Source: Arthrobacter castelli DSM 16402 | Lineage (GTDB): Bacteria; Actinomycetota; Actinomycetes; Actinomycetales; Micrococcaceae | DNA: 64,000 nt | Direction: 5' to 3' | Assembly: GCF_000430705.1 (NCBI RefSeq) | Contig: NZ_AUMN01000002.1 | Coordinates: forward strand, 310,001 to 374,000 | In this document: positions 25,025 to 35,878 of the stretch, piece after piece | Position numbering within the stretch: position 1 is the stretch's first letter | Layout: each line of letters begins with the position of its first letter | Program-made: the position numbers and the translations under genes | Notes under the pieces: generated by a model | Told to the model about the DNA's origin: nothing | Seen by the model: only the letters and a program-made list of their open reading frames with translations | Databases searched by the model: none

Positions 25025-25708
25025 TTGCTAAAAGTCATCGGAGCCGGGCTGCCGCGCACGGGAACCAGTTCACTCAAGGCCGCGTTGGAGCGCCTCGGGT
25101 TCGACCCCTGCTACCACATGTTCGAACTGATGCAGAACCCGCAGCACATCGAACGGTGGAAGTCCGTGATGACAGGTGACTCCCCCGATTGGGATCGTGT
25201 CTTCGCCGGCTACCGGGCGGCCGTGGACTTCCCGGCCTCAATCTACTGGCAGGAACTCTCCCGGGCCTACCCGGACGCAAAGATCATCCTCACCGTCCGC
25301 GACCCCAAACGTTGGCATGCCAGCGTGCGCAACGCATTCCCCGATCCATCCGAGATGGACTTAGACCGCATACCCGAACCGCTGCAGGGCTTCTCCGACC
25401 TCATGCCGCTGATGTCGAGAGCTGCGCAGGAACGGCTGGGCCTTGCCCTACCGCATGGCAACTCGATGACCGACGAAGAGGCCGTACAGGCATTCAATGC
25501 TCACACCGACCGGGTCCGCGCGACCGCGCCGAGCGACCGCCTCCTGATGTTCTCAGCCAGAGACGGCTGGGGTCCTCTGTGCGATTTCCTCGGCGTCGAG
25601 GCCCCGGTCGACGAGCCGTTCCCCCACCTCAACGACACCGAGACGATGCAGCGCATGTTCACCACAATGGAGGAATCGAACACAGTCACCAGCCCCTTCG
25701 GCACCTGA
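25025..25708 (+). CDS. sulfotransferase-family protein
   Basis: 227 aa. The N-terminal GLPRTGTSSLKAALERLGF (residues 8-26) is the PAPS-binding 5'-phosphosulfate loop of the P-loop sulfotransferase superfamily; the ILTVRDPKRWHASV stretch matches the 3'-phosphate motif. Related bacterial proteins of this size are annotated as sulfotransferase or P-loop domain proteins with unproven substrates. The start is TTG at 25025, supported by AGAAAGGA seven bases upstream and by the family N-terminus. It stands alone between the unknown pair and tRNA-Leu, at the right edge of the accessory block. Confidence 0.82.
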   Translation: MLKVIGAGLPRTGTSSLKAALERLGFDPCYHMFELMQNPQHIERWKSVMTGDSPDWDRVFAGYRAAVDFPASIYWQELSRAYPDAKIILTVRDPKRWHASVRNAFPDPSEMDLDRIPEPLQGFSDLMPLMSRAAQERLGLALPHGNSMTDEEAVQAFNAHTDRVRATAPSDRLLMFSARDGWGPLCDFLGVEAPVDEPFPHLNDTETMQRMFTTMEESNTVTSPFGT

Positions 25709-25843
25709 CGCGACAGGAACATCTTCACCCGACCAGTGCCAGCGAAGGCGCTGACGATGGCGAGGGCCATTTCCGACGGCGTGGTGTAGCGAATGTGGCG
25801 ATTCATCAGGGCAGTATACGTCGCTGACCAGAGGGAAACACGG

Positions 25844-25925
25844 TGCCCGAAGTGGGACTTGAACCCACACATCTCTCGATACTGCATTTTGAGTGCAGCG
25901 CGTCTGCCTATTCCGCCATTCGGGC
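25844..25925 (-). tRNA. tRNA-Leu (anticodon CAA)
   Basis: 82 nt. Acceptor GCCCGAA pairs with TTCGGGC; the anticodon loop CTCAAAA gives CAA (codon UUG); a variable arm and the TGGGTTCAAGTCCCA T arm follow. The discriminator is A, followed by CC and then G, so the CCA end is not fully encoded. Its 3' end faces the accessory block, making it a candidate integration site. Confidence 0.96.
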
Positions 25926-26073
25926 CGGAACAGTGGATCATCACTCAATTGAGGTAATCTTCACTGTCTCCGAGTACGCCAAACTACTCTACATCCCGAT
26001 AGGCTGTTTGTGTGAACCGACGGCCGCCGACGGCCCGATTCTTGTGTAATGACTGTAGTCAAGGGAGCCTGTA

Positions 26074-26667
26074 GTGCCTGAGCCAACCGAGTCCGCCCCA
26101 TCGCGCCGCATCATCGTTGCCGAAGATGAGACCTTAATCCGCCTGGACATCGTCGAAATTCTCCGCGGCGAGGGCTACGACGTCATCGCCGAAGCGGACA
26201 ACGGCGAGCGGGCTGTCGAACTGGCCACCGAGCTTCAGCCCGACTTGGTCCTGATGGACGTGAAGATGCCGGTGATGGACGGAATTACCGCCGCCGAGAA
26301 GATTGTCATGGCCAGGATCGCCCCGGTGGTGCTGTTGACCGCGTTCAGCCAGAAGGAACTGGTGGAACGCGCCCGGGACGCCGGCGCCATGGCGTACGTC
26401 GTCAAGCCCTTCACTCCCTCGGATCTGATGCCCGCCATGGAAGTGGCGCTCTCGCGTCACGACGAGATCAAGGCGCTGGAGTCCGAGGTGACGGACCTCA
26501 AGGAGCAGTTCGAGACCCGGAAGCTCGTGGAGCGTGCCAAGAGCCTGCTGATCAACAATATGGGACTCACCGAGCCGGAGGCCTTCCGCTGGATCCAGAA
26601 GACGTCGATGGACCGCCGCCTGAGCATGCGCGAAGTCGCCGAGACGATCATCAACCAGGTGACGTAG
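26074..26667 (+). CDS. pdtaR: ANTAR response regulator (PdtaR type)
   Basis: 197 aa. Receiver domain residues ~11-125 with the acidic pair Glu17/Asp18, phospho-acceptor Asp62 (VLMDVKMPVMDG) and the conserved Lys in VVKPF. A helical linker leads to the C-terminal ANTAR RNA-binding domain (~135-192, VERAKSLLINN..SEPEAFRWIQ-like pattern), which binds paired hairpins and causes antitermination. Position between polA/tRNA-Leu and pyk is typical of the Micrococcaceae and mycobacterial orthologue. The partner histidine kinase is not in the window. GTG start with AGGGAG six bases upstream. Confidence 0.93.
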   Translation: MPEPTESAPSRRIIVAEDETLIRLDIVEILRGEGYDVIAEADNGERAVELATELQPDLVLMDVKMPVMDGITAAEKIVMARIAPVVLLTAFSQKELVERARDAGAMAYVVKPFTPSDLMPAMEVALSRHDEIKALESEVTDLKEQFETRKLVERAKSLLINNMGLTEPEAFRWIQKTSMDRRLSMREVAETIINQVT

Positions 26668-26756
26668 TCCCGCCATTGGTGCGTGCCGGGAGTAAAAGCC
26701 CCGCCTCCAGGTACAAAGGACCGGATTTCGGCGCAACTTACTCCCCGGCCGGACGA

Positions 26757-26796
26757 GGCCGGTCCCGGCGGCGGCATACCGTCGCCGGGACCGGCC
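26757..26796. terminator. bidirectional hairpin between pdtaR and pyk
   Basis: Perfect 14-bp stem GGCCGGTCCCGGCG (26757-26770) with its complement at 26783-26796 and a 12-base loop, in the gap between two convergent genes. No T run is present on either side. Confidence 0.7.
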
Positions 26797-26831
26797 CGCG
26801 TCGACCTGTGAGGACTGCCTGTCCCCTGCCC

Positions 26832-28331
26832 CTAGCGCTGCTTCTGCGCCTCGGGCCAGGGACCGACCTTTTCCTTGACGCTTTGCCGCTCTGCCCCCTC
26901 GGGCAGCATGCCGGCGTCGGCCACGTCCCCCACCTTGTGGACCTTCAGGGAGTTCGTGGATCCGGCCTGTCCCGGAGGTGAACCGGCGGCAATCACCACC
27001 AGGTCGTCCCGGTCGACCAGCCCCTTGGTGAACAGGATCTGGTCCACCTGTGCGGTCATGGCATCGGTGTGGCTGACAAAGTCGACCAGCAGCGGCTGGA
27101 TGCCCCACGTCAACGACAGCTGGGACCGGACCTGGTCCACCGGCGTGAAGGCGAACACCGGTTTCAAGGGACGCAGCCGCGACAGCCGGCGGGCGGAATC
27201 GCCGGACTGGGTGAAAGTGCAGATGTACTTTGCGTCCAGCTGATTGGCGATTTCCACCGAAGCGCGGGTGATGGCGCCGCCGCGCGTTCGGGGCTCGCTG
27301 CCCAGCGGAGGAATCCGTTCCAGCCCCTCCACCTCGGTGGCCCCGATGATCCGCGCCATCGTTTCGACCGTTTCAATGGGGTATTCACCTACGCTGGTTT
27401 CGCCGGACAGCATCACCGCGTCGGCGCCGTCCAGCACGGCGTTGGCGCAGTCGGAGGCCTCGGCCCGGGTGGGCCGCGGGCTGTCGACCATTGACTCCAG
27501 CACCTGGGTGGCGACGATCACCGGTTTGGCCCAGCGGCGCGCCATTTCAATCGCGCGCTTCTGCACCAGCGGAACTTCCTCGAGCGGCAGTTCGACGCCG
27601 AGGTCTCCACGGGCCACCATGATGGCGTCGAAGGCGTCGATGATGTCTTCGAGATGATCCACCGCCTGCGGCTTCTCGATTTTGGCAATCACCGGTGTCC
27701 GGCGGCCTTCCTCGTCCATGATTTCGTGCACCCGGTCGATATCCTCCGCGTTCCGCACGAAGGAGAGTGCCACCAGGTCCACGCCGCGACGGACGGCCCA
27801 CCGCAGGTCGTCCTCGTCCTTGTCGCTCAGCGCAGGCACGTTGACGGCGACACCGGGAAGGTTGATCCCCTTGTTGTTGGAGACCGTTCCTGCCACCTCC
27901 ACCTCGGTCAATACCCTCGGGCCGTCGACGGAGACCACCCTCAGGGCAACCTTGCCGTCGTCGATCAGCACCGGATCCCCCGGGCTGACATCGCCGGGCA
28001 GGCCCTCATGCGTCGTCGAGCAGATGTCGGCGGTGCCTTCGACGTCTTCGGTGGTGATGGTGAAGCGGTCGCCTGTTTCGAGCGCATGCGGACCATCGGC
28101 GAAACGCCCCAGCCGGATCTTCGGGCCCTGCAGGTCCGCCATGATTCCCACGGCCTTGCCCAGGTGTTCGGAGGCCTTGCGCACGTTCGAATATGTGCCG
28201 TCATGGACGGTGTGGTCACCATGGCTCATATTCATCCGTGCCACGTCGACGCCGGCTTCGAGCACCGCGAGGGTGTTCTCGTAGCTGGAAATCGCCGGGC
28301 CGAAAGTTGCAACAATCTTCGCTCGTCTCAT
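26832..28331 (-). CDS. pyk: pyruvate kinase
   Basis: Last step of glycolysis: phosphoenolpyruvate plus ADP to pyruvate plus ATP. 499 aa, normal length. Visible: the N-terminal ARMNMSHGDH substrate motif, the signature AKIEKPQAVDHLEDI with the catalytic Lys, the ARGDLGVELP metal site (Glu and Asp), and MLSGETSVGEYP. The B domain spans about residues 70-165 and the allosteric C domain the last ~140 residues. Transcribed toward pdtaR and downstream of gltBD, with its own 62-bp upstream gap. A bidirectional hairpin follows. Confidence 0.97.
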   Translation of the reverse strand: MRRAKIVATFGPAISSYENTLAVLEAGVDVARMNMSHGDHTVHDGTYSNVRKASEHLGKAVGIMADLQGPKIRLGRFADGPHALETGDRFTITTEDVEGTADICSTTHEGLPGDVSPGDPVLIDDGKVALRVVSVDGPRVLTEVEVAGTVSNNKGINLPGVAVNVPALSDKDEDDLRWAVRRGVDLVALSFVRNAEDIDRVHEIMDEEGRRTPVIAKIEKPQAVDHLEDIIDAFDAIMVARGDLGVELPLEEVPLVQKRAIEMARRWAKPVIVATQVLESMVDSPRPTRAEASDCANAVLDGADAVMLSGETSVGEYPIETVETMARIIGATEVEGLERIPPLGSEPRTRGGAITRASVEIANQLDAKYICTFTQSGDSARRLSRLRPLKPVFAFTPVDQVRSQLSLTWGIQPLLVDFVSHTDAMTAQVDQILFTKGLVDRDDLVVIAAGSPPGQAGSTNSLKVHKVGDVADAGMLPEGAERQSVKEKVGPWPEAQKQR

Positions 28332-28393
28332 GCACCTAGCCTATTAGTCGTCTTTTTCGCTGTTTGTCTGCTGTGTGTCTACTGTCGTCTACA

Positions 28394-29848
28394 TTACAGC
28401 GCCGTGATGGATCGGTCGGTGGGCGCGACCGGCGCAGGCAGGCGCGTGGCGCCTGTCAGGTACTTGTCGACGGCGGCGGCACACGCCCGGCCCTCGGCGA
28501 TGGCCCAGACAATCAGCGATTGCCCCCTGCCCGCATCTCCGGCGGCGAAGACCCCGTCAGTGGCCGTCATGTAATAGCCGTCGCGTTCCACGTTCCCCTT
28601 GTCATCGAATCGGGCCGACACCGTGTGAAGGCCGTCATGCTCGGGGCCGGTGAAACCGAGGGACAGCAATACCAAGTCCGCCGGGATATCCCGTTCGGTG
28701 CCGGGTTGGGGCACGCGCTTGCCATCGACGAAGTCTGTCTCTGCCACCCTAATGCCTGTGAGCACTCCGTCTTCGCCGAGGAACTCCACCGTGGAGGCCA
28801 GGAACGTCCGTTCGCCGCCTTCTTCATGGGCAGAGGCCATTTCGAACAGCGTCGGGACGGTCGGCCACGGCTGGTGAGGCGCCCGCTCGGTGGGTGGCTG
28901 CTGTCCGATCGCCAGCGTGGTCACCGAGGCCGCCTGCTGCCGGTGGGCGGTGCCGATGCAATCCGCCCCGGTGTCGCCGCCGCCGAGGATGACGACGTGC
29001 TTGTCCCTGGCATCAATCTGCCCGGGCACCTCGTCTCCTGCCGTGGCCCGGTTGGATTGCACCAGGTAATCCATGGCGAAATGGACCCCGTCCAGGTCCC
29101 GTCCGGGAATCGGCAGGTCGCGCGGGACAGTGGCCCCGGTGGCTATCACGACGGCGTCATAGCGGCGCCGCAGCTGGTCCCAGGTGATGTCGGTGCCGAT
29201 AGTGACGCCGGCGCGGAACCGCGTGCCTTCGGCGCGCATTTGCCGCAGCCTGCGGTCCAAGTGCTCTTTCTCCATCTTGAAATCGGGAATGCCATAGCGC
29301 AGCAGCCCCCCGATCCGGTCGTCCCGTTCGTAGACGGCCACCGTGTGGCCGGTGCGGGTCAGCTGCTGGGCGGCAGCCAGCCCGGCCGGACCTGAACCGA
29401 CGACGGCGACCGTCTGGCCGGTCAGCCGCGGCGGCTCGTACGTGTCCACCCATCCGTTTTCGAAGGCGTCATCGATAATTGACACCTCGATCTGCTTAAT
29501 CGTCACTGCAGGCTGGTTGATGCCCAGCACACAGGACGATTCGCAGGGCGCGGGGCAGAGCCGGCCGGTGAATTCGGGGAAGTTATTGGTGGCGTGCAGC
29601 CGTTCAATCGCCTCCTCGCCCTTGCCCCGGCGCATCAGGTCGTTCCATTCCGGGATCAGGTTCCCCAACGGGCAGCCCTGGTGGCAGAAGGGAATGCCGC
29701 AGTCCATGCAGCGTCCCGCCTGGCGCTTCAGGGTATCGCGATCCTGGGCTTCCTGGACTTCCTTCCAGTCCATAATGCGCACGGGCACCGGGCGCTTGGG
29801 TTGTGTTTCGCGCTCGGTGACTTTCATAAAGCCGCGTGGATCAGCCAC
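28394..29848 (-). CDS. gltD: glutamate synthase (NADPH) small subunit
   Basis: 484 aa flavoprotein that takes electrons from NAD(P)H and hands them to GltB for glutamate synthesis. The N-terminus has two Cys clusters for [4Fe-4S] centres ([17 protein letters not shown] and [12 protein letters not shown]). Two Rossmann motifs follow: FAD-binding [14 protein letters not shown] near residue 155 and NADPH-binding [11 protein letters not shown] near 295, and the [20 protein letters not shown] motif near the end. GTG 29848 is favoured by GGAGG just upstream and overlaps the gltB stop by eight bases, indicating coupling. Confidence 0.97.
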   Translation of the reverse strand: MADPRGFMKVTERETQPKRPVPVRIMDWKEVQEAQDRDTLKRQAGRCMDCGIPFCHQGCPLGNLIPEWNDLMRRGKGEEAIERLHATNNFPEFTGRLCPAPCESSCVLGINQPAVTIKQIEVSIIDDAFENGWVDTYEPPRLTGQTVAVVGSGPAGLAAAQQLTRTGHTVAVYERDDRIGGLLRYGIPDFKMEKEHLDRRLRQMRAEGTRFRAGVTIGTDITWDQLRRRYDAVVIATGATVPRDLPIPGRDLDGVHFAMDYLVQSNRATAGDEVPGQIDARDKHVVILGGGDTGADCIGTAHRQQAASVTTLAIGQQPPTERAPHQPWPTVPTLFEMASAHEEGGERTFLASTVEFLGEDGVLTGIRVAETDFVDGKRVPQPGTERDIPADLVLLSLGFTGPEHDGLHTVSARFDDKGNVERDGYYMTATDGVFAAGDAGRGQSLIVWAIAEGRACAAAVDKYLTGATRLPAPVAPTDRSITAL

Positions 29849-32800
29849 TGGTTACCTCCAGGATCCGGTTCCACACTTCATCGCCGTCGGGGTCCAGCCC
29901 TTCTTCGATGGCATCGGCGCGGGTCTGCAGCACGGCAGCGAAATTGCGCGGCATCACCTTGGTGATCCGGCCGATGGTGGATGCAAAGTCGTTCAGCAAA
30001 TGGTGTCCCAGCCGGGACCGGGTTTCGGCCACATGTTCGCTCAATAGCCGGTGGATGATGTCCTGGTCTTCGGCGTCCGGTTCCAGCAGCAGTAGATCGC
30101 CTGCCTCATGGGCCTGCTTGTTCAACCGGCTGGGTTCAAAGTCCAGCACGAAAGCAGTACCGCCTGACATCCCGGCCCCGAAGTTCCTCCCGGTGCCGCC
30201 GAGGATCAGGGCCTGGCCCCCGGTCATGTATTCGCAACCGTGGTCGCCGATCCCCTCTGCGACAGCCGTCGCCCCGGAGTTGCGGACCAGGAAGCGCTCC
30301 CCGACCTGTCCGGCCAGGAACATATCCCCGCTGGTGGCTCCGTAGCCGATCACGTTGCCGGCGATGACGTTCCGCTCGGTGTCGAACGCGTTGGCTTTGT
30401 CCGGCCTCACCACGATCCGCCCGCCGGAGAGTCCCTTGCCCGCGTAATCGTTCGAGTCCCCCCACAGCCGCAGGGTGATGCCCGCCGGCAGGAAAGCGCC
30501 CAGCGACTGGCCCGCCTGCCCCGTCAGGGTGACGTCAATGGTGCCGGCGGCCAGCTCGGAGGTGCCGTAGCGTTTGGTCACCTCATGGCCGAGCATGGTG
30601 CCCACGGAACGGTCCGTGTTGAGCACGTCGACGGCGATCTTCACCGGCTTCCGGTCGGTCAGGGCTTCGGCGCTGAGGGTGATCAGCTGCTGGTCGAAGT
30701 GCTTGTCGAGATTATGATCCTGGGGCAGCATATTGCGGCGGGGAGCGCCGTCGTCGAACATCATGGGCCGCAGGATGGGATCCAGGTCCAGCCCGTCGGC
30801 CTTCCAATGGTCCACCGCCTCACGCGTGTCAAGGCACTCGACGTGCCCGATGGCCTCCTCGAGGCTGCGGAACCCGAGTTCGGCGAGAATCTCACGCACT
30901 TCCTCGGCGAGGAACTCGAAGAAGTTGACCACGAACTCCGGTTTGCCGCCGAAACGCTCCCGCAGCAGCGGATTCTGGGTCGCGACCCCCACCGGGCAGG
31001 TGTCCAGGTGGCAGACCCGCATCATGACGCAGCCGGAGACCACCAGGGGCGCGGTGGCGAAGCCGAATTCCTCACCGCCCAGCAAGGCGGCGATGACGAC
31101 GTCGCGGCCGGTCTTGAGCTGGCCGTCGGCCTGGACCACCACACGGTCGCGGAGGCCGTTGAGCATCAGCGTCTGCTGGGTTTCGGCCAGGCCGAGTTCC
31201 CACGGCGCTCCCGCATGCTTGAGCGAATTCAGCGGGCTGGCCCCGGTCCCGCCGTCGTGCCCGGAGACGAGGACGACGTCGGCCTTGGCCTTGGTCACGC
31301 CGGCCGCCACGGTGCCAATGCCGACTTCCGAGACCAGCTTGACGTGCACCCGGGCGGACGGGTTGGAGCGCTTGAGGTCGTAAATCAGCTGCGCCAGGTC
31401 CTCAATGGAGTAAATGTCGTGGTGCGGCGGCGGCGAAATCAGCCCGACACCCGGCGTGGAATGCCGGGTGCTGGCCACCCACGGGTACATCTTCTGCGCG
31501 CTGAGCTGGCCGCCCTCACCGGGTTTGGCACCCTGGGCCATCTTGATCTGCAGGTCGTCGGCGTTGGTCAAGTAGAGGCTTGTCACGCCGAACCGGCCCG
31601 AGGCCACCTGCTTGATGGCAGAGCGGCGTTCGGGGTCCAGCAGCCGCTCCACGTCCTCGCCGCCTTCACCGGTGTTGGACTTCGCGCCCAGCCGGTTCAT
31701 CGCGACGGCGAGTGTTTCATGGGCTTCGCGGGAGATCGAGCCGTAGCTCATCGCACCGGTGGAGAACCGCTTGACGATGCTGGAGACCGGCTCCACCTCC
31801 TGCAACGGCACCGGCTCACGGTCCCCCGCGTCGAACTGCAGCAGCCCGCGCAGGGTCATCAGCTCCCTTGACTGGTCGTCGACACCTCGCGTGTAGGCCT
31901 TGAAGATGTCGTACCGGCGCTCGCGGGTGGCGTGCTGCAGCCGGAACACCGTCTCGGGGTTGAACAGGTGGGGCGGTCCCTCGCGGCGCCACTGGTATTC
32001 GCCGCCGTTCTCCAGTGGCCGGTGGGCCTGTTCCACCTCGTCGTCAGGGTAGGCGGCGCCGTGCCGGGCCGCGGCTTCCGCGGCGATGACGTCGAGCCCC
32101 ACCCCGCCGAGCTGGGAAACGGTGCCGGAGAAGAACTCGTCGACCAGGTCCTGGGACAAGCCGAGTGCTTCAAAGGTCTGGGCGCCGCAGTAGGAAGCGA
32201 CAGTGGAGATCCCCATCTTGGACATGATCTTCTGCACGCCCTTGCCCAGGCCCTTGATCAGGTTGTTGACCGCCTCGGCCTCGGTGACGCCTTCGACGTC
32301 ACCGTTGCGAACCAGTTCTTCGCAGCTTTCCATCGCCAGGTACGGATTGACCGCCGAAGCGCCATAGCCGATCAGCGCGGCGACGTGATGGACCTCGCGC
32401 ACATCGCCTGCCTCCACCACCAGCGAGGTCTTCGTCCGGTTGGCGCTGCGCAACAGGTGATGGTGCACCGCCGAGAGCAGCAGCAGCGACGGGATCGGCG
32501 CCCACTGCGCATTGGAATCCCGGTCCGAGATCACCACGTGCTGCACGCCGCGGTTCATTGCGGCCGCAACCTTCTCGCAGATCTCGGCCAGCCGGGCGCG
32601 CAGCGAGGCCACGCCGCCGTCGGGCCGGTACAGCCCACGCACCCGCATGGCGGCGCGGCCGCCGTCGTCCGTTTCCAGATTGGCAATCTTGGCCAGCTCG
32701 TCATTATTGATGACCGGAAATGTCAGCTCGACCTGTTTGACCTGGACCTGCTCCTGGTTCAGCAGGTTTCCATCGGGACCGACGGACGTATGCATCGAGG

Positions 32801-34439
32801 TGACCAACTCTTCGCGGATGGAATCCAGCGGCGGATTCGTCACCTGGGCAAAGGATTGCACGAAGTAGTCGAACAGCAGCCGGGGCCGGCCCGACAGCAC
32901 GGCAATGGGCGTGTCCGATCCCATGGCGCCGAGCGGCTCAGCGCCGGTGGCGGCCATCGGCCCGAGCAGGACCCGCAGCTCCTCCTCGGTGTAACCGAAG
33001 GTGCGCTGGCGCCGGCTGATGGAGGCGGGAGTATGGGTCACGTGTTCACGGTCGGGCAGGTCCTGCAGCGAGACCATGTTGTCCTTGAGCCATTCGGCCC
33101 ACGGGTTGGCCGCAGCCACCTCCGCCTTGACCTCGGAGTCGTCGACAATGCGGCCGGCGGCTGTATCGACCAGGAACATCTTGCCCGGAGAGACCCGTCC
33201 CTTCTTCACCACCTTGGCGGGGTCGATGTTGAGTACCCCCACTTCGGAGGCGAAGACCACCAGGCCGTCTTCGGTTACCCAGTACCGTCCCGGGCGCAGA
33301 CCGTTGCGGTCCAGCGTCGCGCCCACCAGATCCCCGTCGGTGAAGGAGACGGCGGCGGGCCCGTCCCACGGTTCCATCAGCATTGAATGGTATTGGTAGA
33401 AAGCCCGGCGGGCGGGGTCCATCGTCGTATGGTTCTCCCACGCCTCGGGGATCATCATCATGATGGCGTGGGTGATCGGCCGCCCGGAGAGCATCAGCAG
33501 CTCGGCGACTTCGTCGAACGATGTCGAGTCGGAGGCGCCGGGGGTGCAGATCGGGTACAGCTCTTCGGGAACGTCGCCCAGCAGCGGGTTGGCCAATTGG
33601 GACTGCCGGGCCCGCATCCAATTCCGGTTTCCCTTGACCGTATTGATTTCGCCGTTGTGGGCAATGCTGCGGAACGGCTGCGCCAGCGGCCACGACGGGA
33701 AGGTATTGGTCGAAAACCGCGAGTGCACTATGCCGAGCCTGGTCTTGAACCTCGGATCGGACAGGTCGGGATAGAACGGCTCCAGCTGGGCCGTGGTCAG
33801 CATTCCCTTGTACACGATGGTCTTCGATGACAGCGACGGAAAATAGATACCGTGCTTGTTCTGGGCACGCTTGCGCACCCGGAAGGCTTTGGCATCGAGC
33901 TCATCACCCGCAGCGTCGCCGGCTCGCATAGCCCCGTCGGCCGGTGCCAGGAACACTTGGGAGAAGAACGGCATGCCGGCCCGTGCCATGGCGCCCACCA
34001 GGTCGGCGGTGACGGGCACGTCCCGCCAGCCGAGTACGGCGAGATTTTCGTCTGCGGCCAGCGCTTCGAAGCCCTCGACCGCAGCATGCCGTTCGTCGCG
34101 CGCTGTGGGCAGGAAGGCCGTGCCCACCACGTAGCCGCCGGCGCGCGGAAGGTCGAAGCCGGTGACCGCCCGGAAGAATTCGTCCGGTACCTGTGTCAGC
34201 AGTCCTGCGCCGTCGCCGGTGCCTTCGTCCGCGCCTACGGCGCCGCGGTGCTCCAGGTTCCGCAATGCCGCCAGTGCGGATTCGACGATGTCGTGCCCCG
34301 GTTCGCCGCGTAACGTGGCGATGATCGCCAGCCCGCACGCGTCCTTTTCATGCTGGGGCGAATACAACCCCGTGGCGGCGGGCAGTGTGGAAAACCGTTC
34401 GAATGGATTCGTCGCGCCGGTTGTGCTCGCTGTCGTCAT
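29841..34439 (-). CDS. gltB: glutamate synthase large subunit
   Basis: 1532 aa. Converts glutamine and 2-oxoglutarate into two glutamates. A 34-residue propeptide precedes the N-terminal nucleophile Cys35 (DACGLAII), which is freed by cleavage and hydrolyses glutamine. The order is amidotransferase domain, central domain, FMN-binding synthase domain with a Cys cluster for the 3Fe-4S centre ([15 protein letters not shown] region) and C-terminal beta-helix GXGXG domain. ATG 34439 has GAAGGA upstream; the frame stays open further upstream but without family sequence. Operon with gltD. A short perfect hairpin lies in the leader. Confidence 0.97.
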   Translation of the reverse strand: MTTASTTGATNPFERFSTLPAATGLYSPQHEKDACGLAIIATLRGEPGHDIVESALAALRNLEHRGAVGADEGTGDGAGLLTQVPDEFFRAVTGFDLPRAGGYVVGTAFLPTARDERHAAVEGFEALAADENLAVLGWRDVPVTADLVGAMARAGMPFFSQVFLAPADGAMRAGDAAGDELDAKAFRVRKRAQNKHGIYFPSLSSKTIVYKGMLTTAQLEPFYPDLSDPRFKTRLGIVHSRFSTNTFPSWPLAQPFRSIAHNGEINTVKGNRNWMRARQSQLANPLLGDVPEELYPICTPGASDSTSFDEVAELLMLSGRPITHAIMMMIPEAWENHTTMDPARRAFYQYHSMLMEPWDGPAAVSFTDGDLVGATLDRNGLRPGRYWVTEDGLVVFASEVGVLNIDPAKVVKKGRVSPGKMFLVDTAAGRIVDDSEVKAEVAAANPWAEWLKDNMVSLQDLPDREHVTHTPASISRRQRTFGYTEEELRVLLGPMAATGAEPLGAMGSDTPIAVLSGRPRLLFDYFVQSFAQVTNPPLDSIREELVTSMHTSVGPDGNLLNQEQVQVKQVELTFPVINNDELAKIANLETDDGGRAAMRVRGLYRPDGGVASLRARLAEICEKVAAAMNRGVQHVVISDRDSNAQWAPIPSLLLLSAVHHHLLRSANRTKTSLVVEAGDVREVHHVAALIGYGASAVNPYLAMESCEELVRNGDVEGVTEAEAVNNLIKGLGKGVQKIMSKMGISTVASYCGAQTFEALGLSQDLVDEFFSGTVSQLGGVGLDVIAAEAAARHGAAYPDDEVEQAHRPLENGGEYQWRREGPPHLFNPETVFRLQHATRERRYDIFKAYTRGVDDQSRELMTLRGLLQFDAGDREPVPLQEVEPVSSIVKRFSTGAMSYGSISREAHETLAVAMNRLGAKSNTGEGGEDVERLLDPERRSAIKQVASGRFGVTSLYLTNADDLQIKMAQGAKPGEGGQLSAQKMYPWVASTRHSTPGVGLISPPPHHDIYSIEDLAQLIYDLKRSNPSARVHVKLVSEVGIGTVAAGVTKAKADVVLVSGHDGGTGASPLNSLKHAGAPWELGLAETQQTLMLNGLRDRVVVQADGQLKTGRDVVIAALLGGEEFGFATAPLVVSGCVMMRVCHLDTCPVGVATQNPLLRERFGGKPEFVVNFFEFLAEEVREILAELGFRSLEEAIGHVECLDTREAVDHWKADGLDLDPILRPMMFDDGAPRRNMLPQDHNLDKHFDQQLITLSAEALTDRKPVKIAVDVLNTDRSVGTMLGHEVTKRYGTSELAAGTIDVTLTGQAGQSLGAFLPAGITLRLWGDSNDYAGKGLSGGRIVVRPDKANAFDTERNVIAGNVIGYGATSGDMFLAGQVGERFLVRNSGATAVAEGIGDHGCEYMTGGQALILGGTGRNFGAGMSGGTAFVLDFEPSRLNKQAHEAGDLLLLEPDAEDQDIIHRLLSEHVAETRSRLGHHLLNDFASTIGRITKVMPRNFAAVLQTRADAIEEGLDPDGDEVWNRILEVTSG

Positions 34440-34495
34440 AGCTTGTCCTTCCCCCTGAACTGATCGGTGGAGGGGACAACGTTGGCCCCACGCAT

Positions 34496-34512
34496 GCCCG
34501 CCGGCGGCGGGC
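34496..34512 (-). repeat. short perfect hairpin in the gltB leader
   Basis: GCCCGCC, three-base loop, GGCGGGC, 57 bp upstream of the gltB start. It could stall polymerase or act as a protein site; there is no T run, so a terminator is less likely. Confidence 0.5.
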
Positions 34513-34682
34513 ACGTGGAATGGATAAATTCTACGGCACGGTCAGGGCGTGGAGCGCCCCCGGTCGGTATCCGTTATGCACCCGGCTGACGGGGAATCAA
34601 CGCCCCGCCGCCGGTCGGAGCACAAGCCGTGCCGGGCGCCACGTCAACGTGGCTGACGATGCTGCCTGTTGTTGCGGCAGAT

Positions 34683-35822
34683 CTATGAATCGCGCTCGGT
34701 AGGGTGGTCGAGCGTGGAGGAGGTGTCCTCACTTCGGGTATCAGAGACAGTAGCATGTCCGGTGCCTTCCGCCCCACCCGGCGTTTCAGCATTGTTATGG
34801 TTTTTTTCAGCTCCGGCGTCGTCGGGCGCCTCTTCCGCAGTGGTCTCCCCGGACTTGCCGGACGCCTCCCCAGCGGGGCTCTCCGCGGTCTCCGAGCTGT
34901 CGTCAGGCGTATCGGCGGCCACCGGGCGGTTCTCGTCGTCGGGGCCCGGATCCTCGTCGGCCGGTTCCCGCCCGGGCAGGTAGACGGTGCGCGGTTCGCC
35001 GGTGTTGCGCCATTTCAGGCCGAGGCCAATGAAGAAGCCCACAGCGACGAGGAACACCAGGATGCTGGTCCACACGTTGAGCCGCAGGCCGAAGATGATT
35101 TCGGCATCATCAATGCGCAACATTTCAATCCAGACCCGGCCCAGCGTGTAATACGCCGCATACAGCCAGAACAGCCGGCCGTGGCGGAATTTGAAGTGCC
35201 GATCCAAGAACAGCAGCAGGGCCACGCCGGCCAGGTTCCACAGCGACTCATAGAGGAAGGTGGGGTGGAACAAGGTGTCCGCCGGCAGCCCCGGCGGGAG
35301 GGCCGGATTGCCGGAGTCGATTTCCAGGCCCCAGGGCAGCGTCGTCGGGCCGCCATAGAGCTCCTGGTTGAACCAGTTGCCCCACCGGCCGATGGCTTGG
35401 GCCAGTAGCAGGCCGGGGGCTGCCGCGTCGATAAAGGCGCTCAGCTTGACGCCCGAACGGTGGCAGCCGATCCAGGCACCGACGGCGCCCAGCAGTACTG
35501 CGCCCCAGATGCCGAGTCCGCCCAGCCAGATCTGCGGGATCAGCCACAGATTGCCCTCGGGACCGAAGTAGGCGTCCGGGGAGGAAAAGACGTGGTACAG
35601 CCGGCCGCCGATAATGCCGAAAGGCACCGCCCAGATAGCGATATCCCAAATGGCGTCTTCAGGGCCGCCGCGGCGCTTCCAGCGCACCGATGTCAGCCAC
35701 AGCGCCGCGGCGATGCCGGCGAGGATGCACAGGGCATAGGCATGTATGGTCAGCGGTCCGATGTCGAAGGAGTTCCAGTCCGGACTCGGAATGCTTGCAG
35801 GGGCATGAACGGCAGTGTGCAT
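34683..35822 (-). CDS. lgt: prolipoprotein diacylglyceryl transferase
   Basis: Adds diacylglycerol to the lipobox Cys of prelipoproteins at the outer face of the membrane. 379 aa. Seven membrane helices; signature GRWGNWFNQELYGGPT near residue 145, which contains essential Arg/Asn residues, and the conserved His-Pro-Thr-Phe-Leu-Tyr-Glu stretch. The last ~100 residues are an acidic, Pro/Glu/Ser/Thr-rich tail without homology, a common actinobacterial addition. Follows trpA by 56 bp in the same direction; this position after trpA is conserved in actinobacteria. Confidence 0.96.
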   Translation of the reverse strand: MHTAVHAPASIPSPDWNSFDIGPLTIHAYALCILAGIAAALWLTSVRWKRRGGPEDAIWDIAIWAVPFGIIGGRLYHVFSSPDAYFGPEGNLWLIPQIWLGGLGIWGAVLLGAVGAWIGCHRSGVKLSAFIDAAAPGLLLAQAIGRWGNWFNQELYGGPTTLPWGLEIDSGNPALPPGLPADTLFHPTFLYESLWNLAGVALLLFLDRHFKFRHGRLFWLYAAYYTLGRVWIEMLRIDDAEIIFGLRLNVWTSILVFLVAVGFFIGLGLKWRNTGEPRTVYLPGREPADEDPGPDDENRPVAADTPDDSSETAESPAGEASGKSGETTAEEAPDDAGAEKNHNNAETPGGAEGTGHATVSDTRSEDTSSTLDHPTERDS

Positions 35823-35878
35823 ATTTCGCTTCCTGTGGTGCGGTGTGGCTTATCGTCGCCGGTACTGCCGGCGACGGA

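Noticed and set aside
25709-25810. Minus-strand start MNRHIRYTTPSEMALAIVSA beside tRNA-Leu
   Set aside because: Might be a gene remnant, but only ~25 residues look protein-like before the frame runs antisense into the sulfotransferase gene; too little to call.
34638-34653. GCCACGT-CA-ACGTGGC palindrome after lgt as a terminator
   Set aside because: Only seven base pairs, two-base loop and no T run; not strong enough to call.
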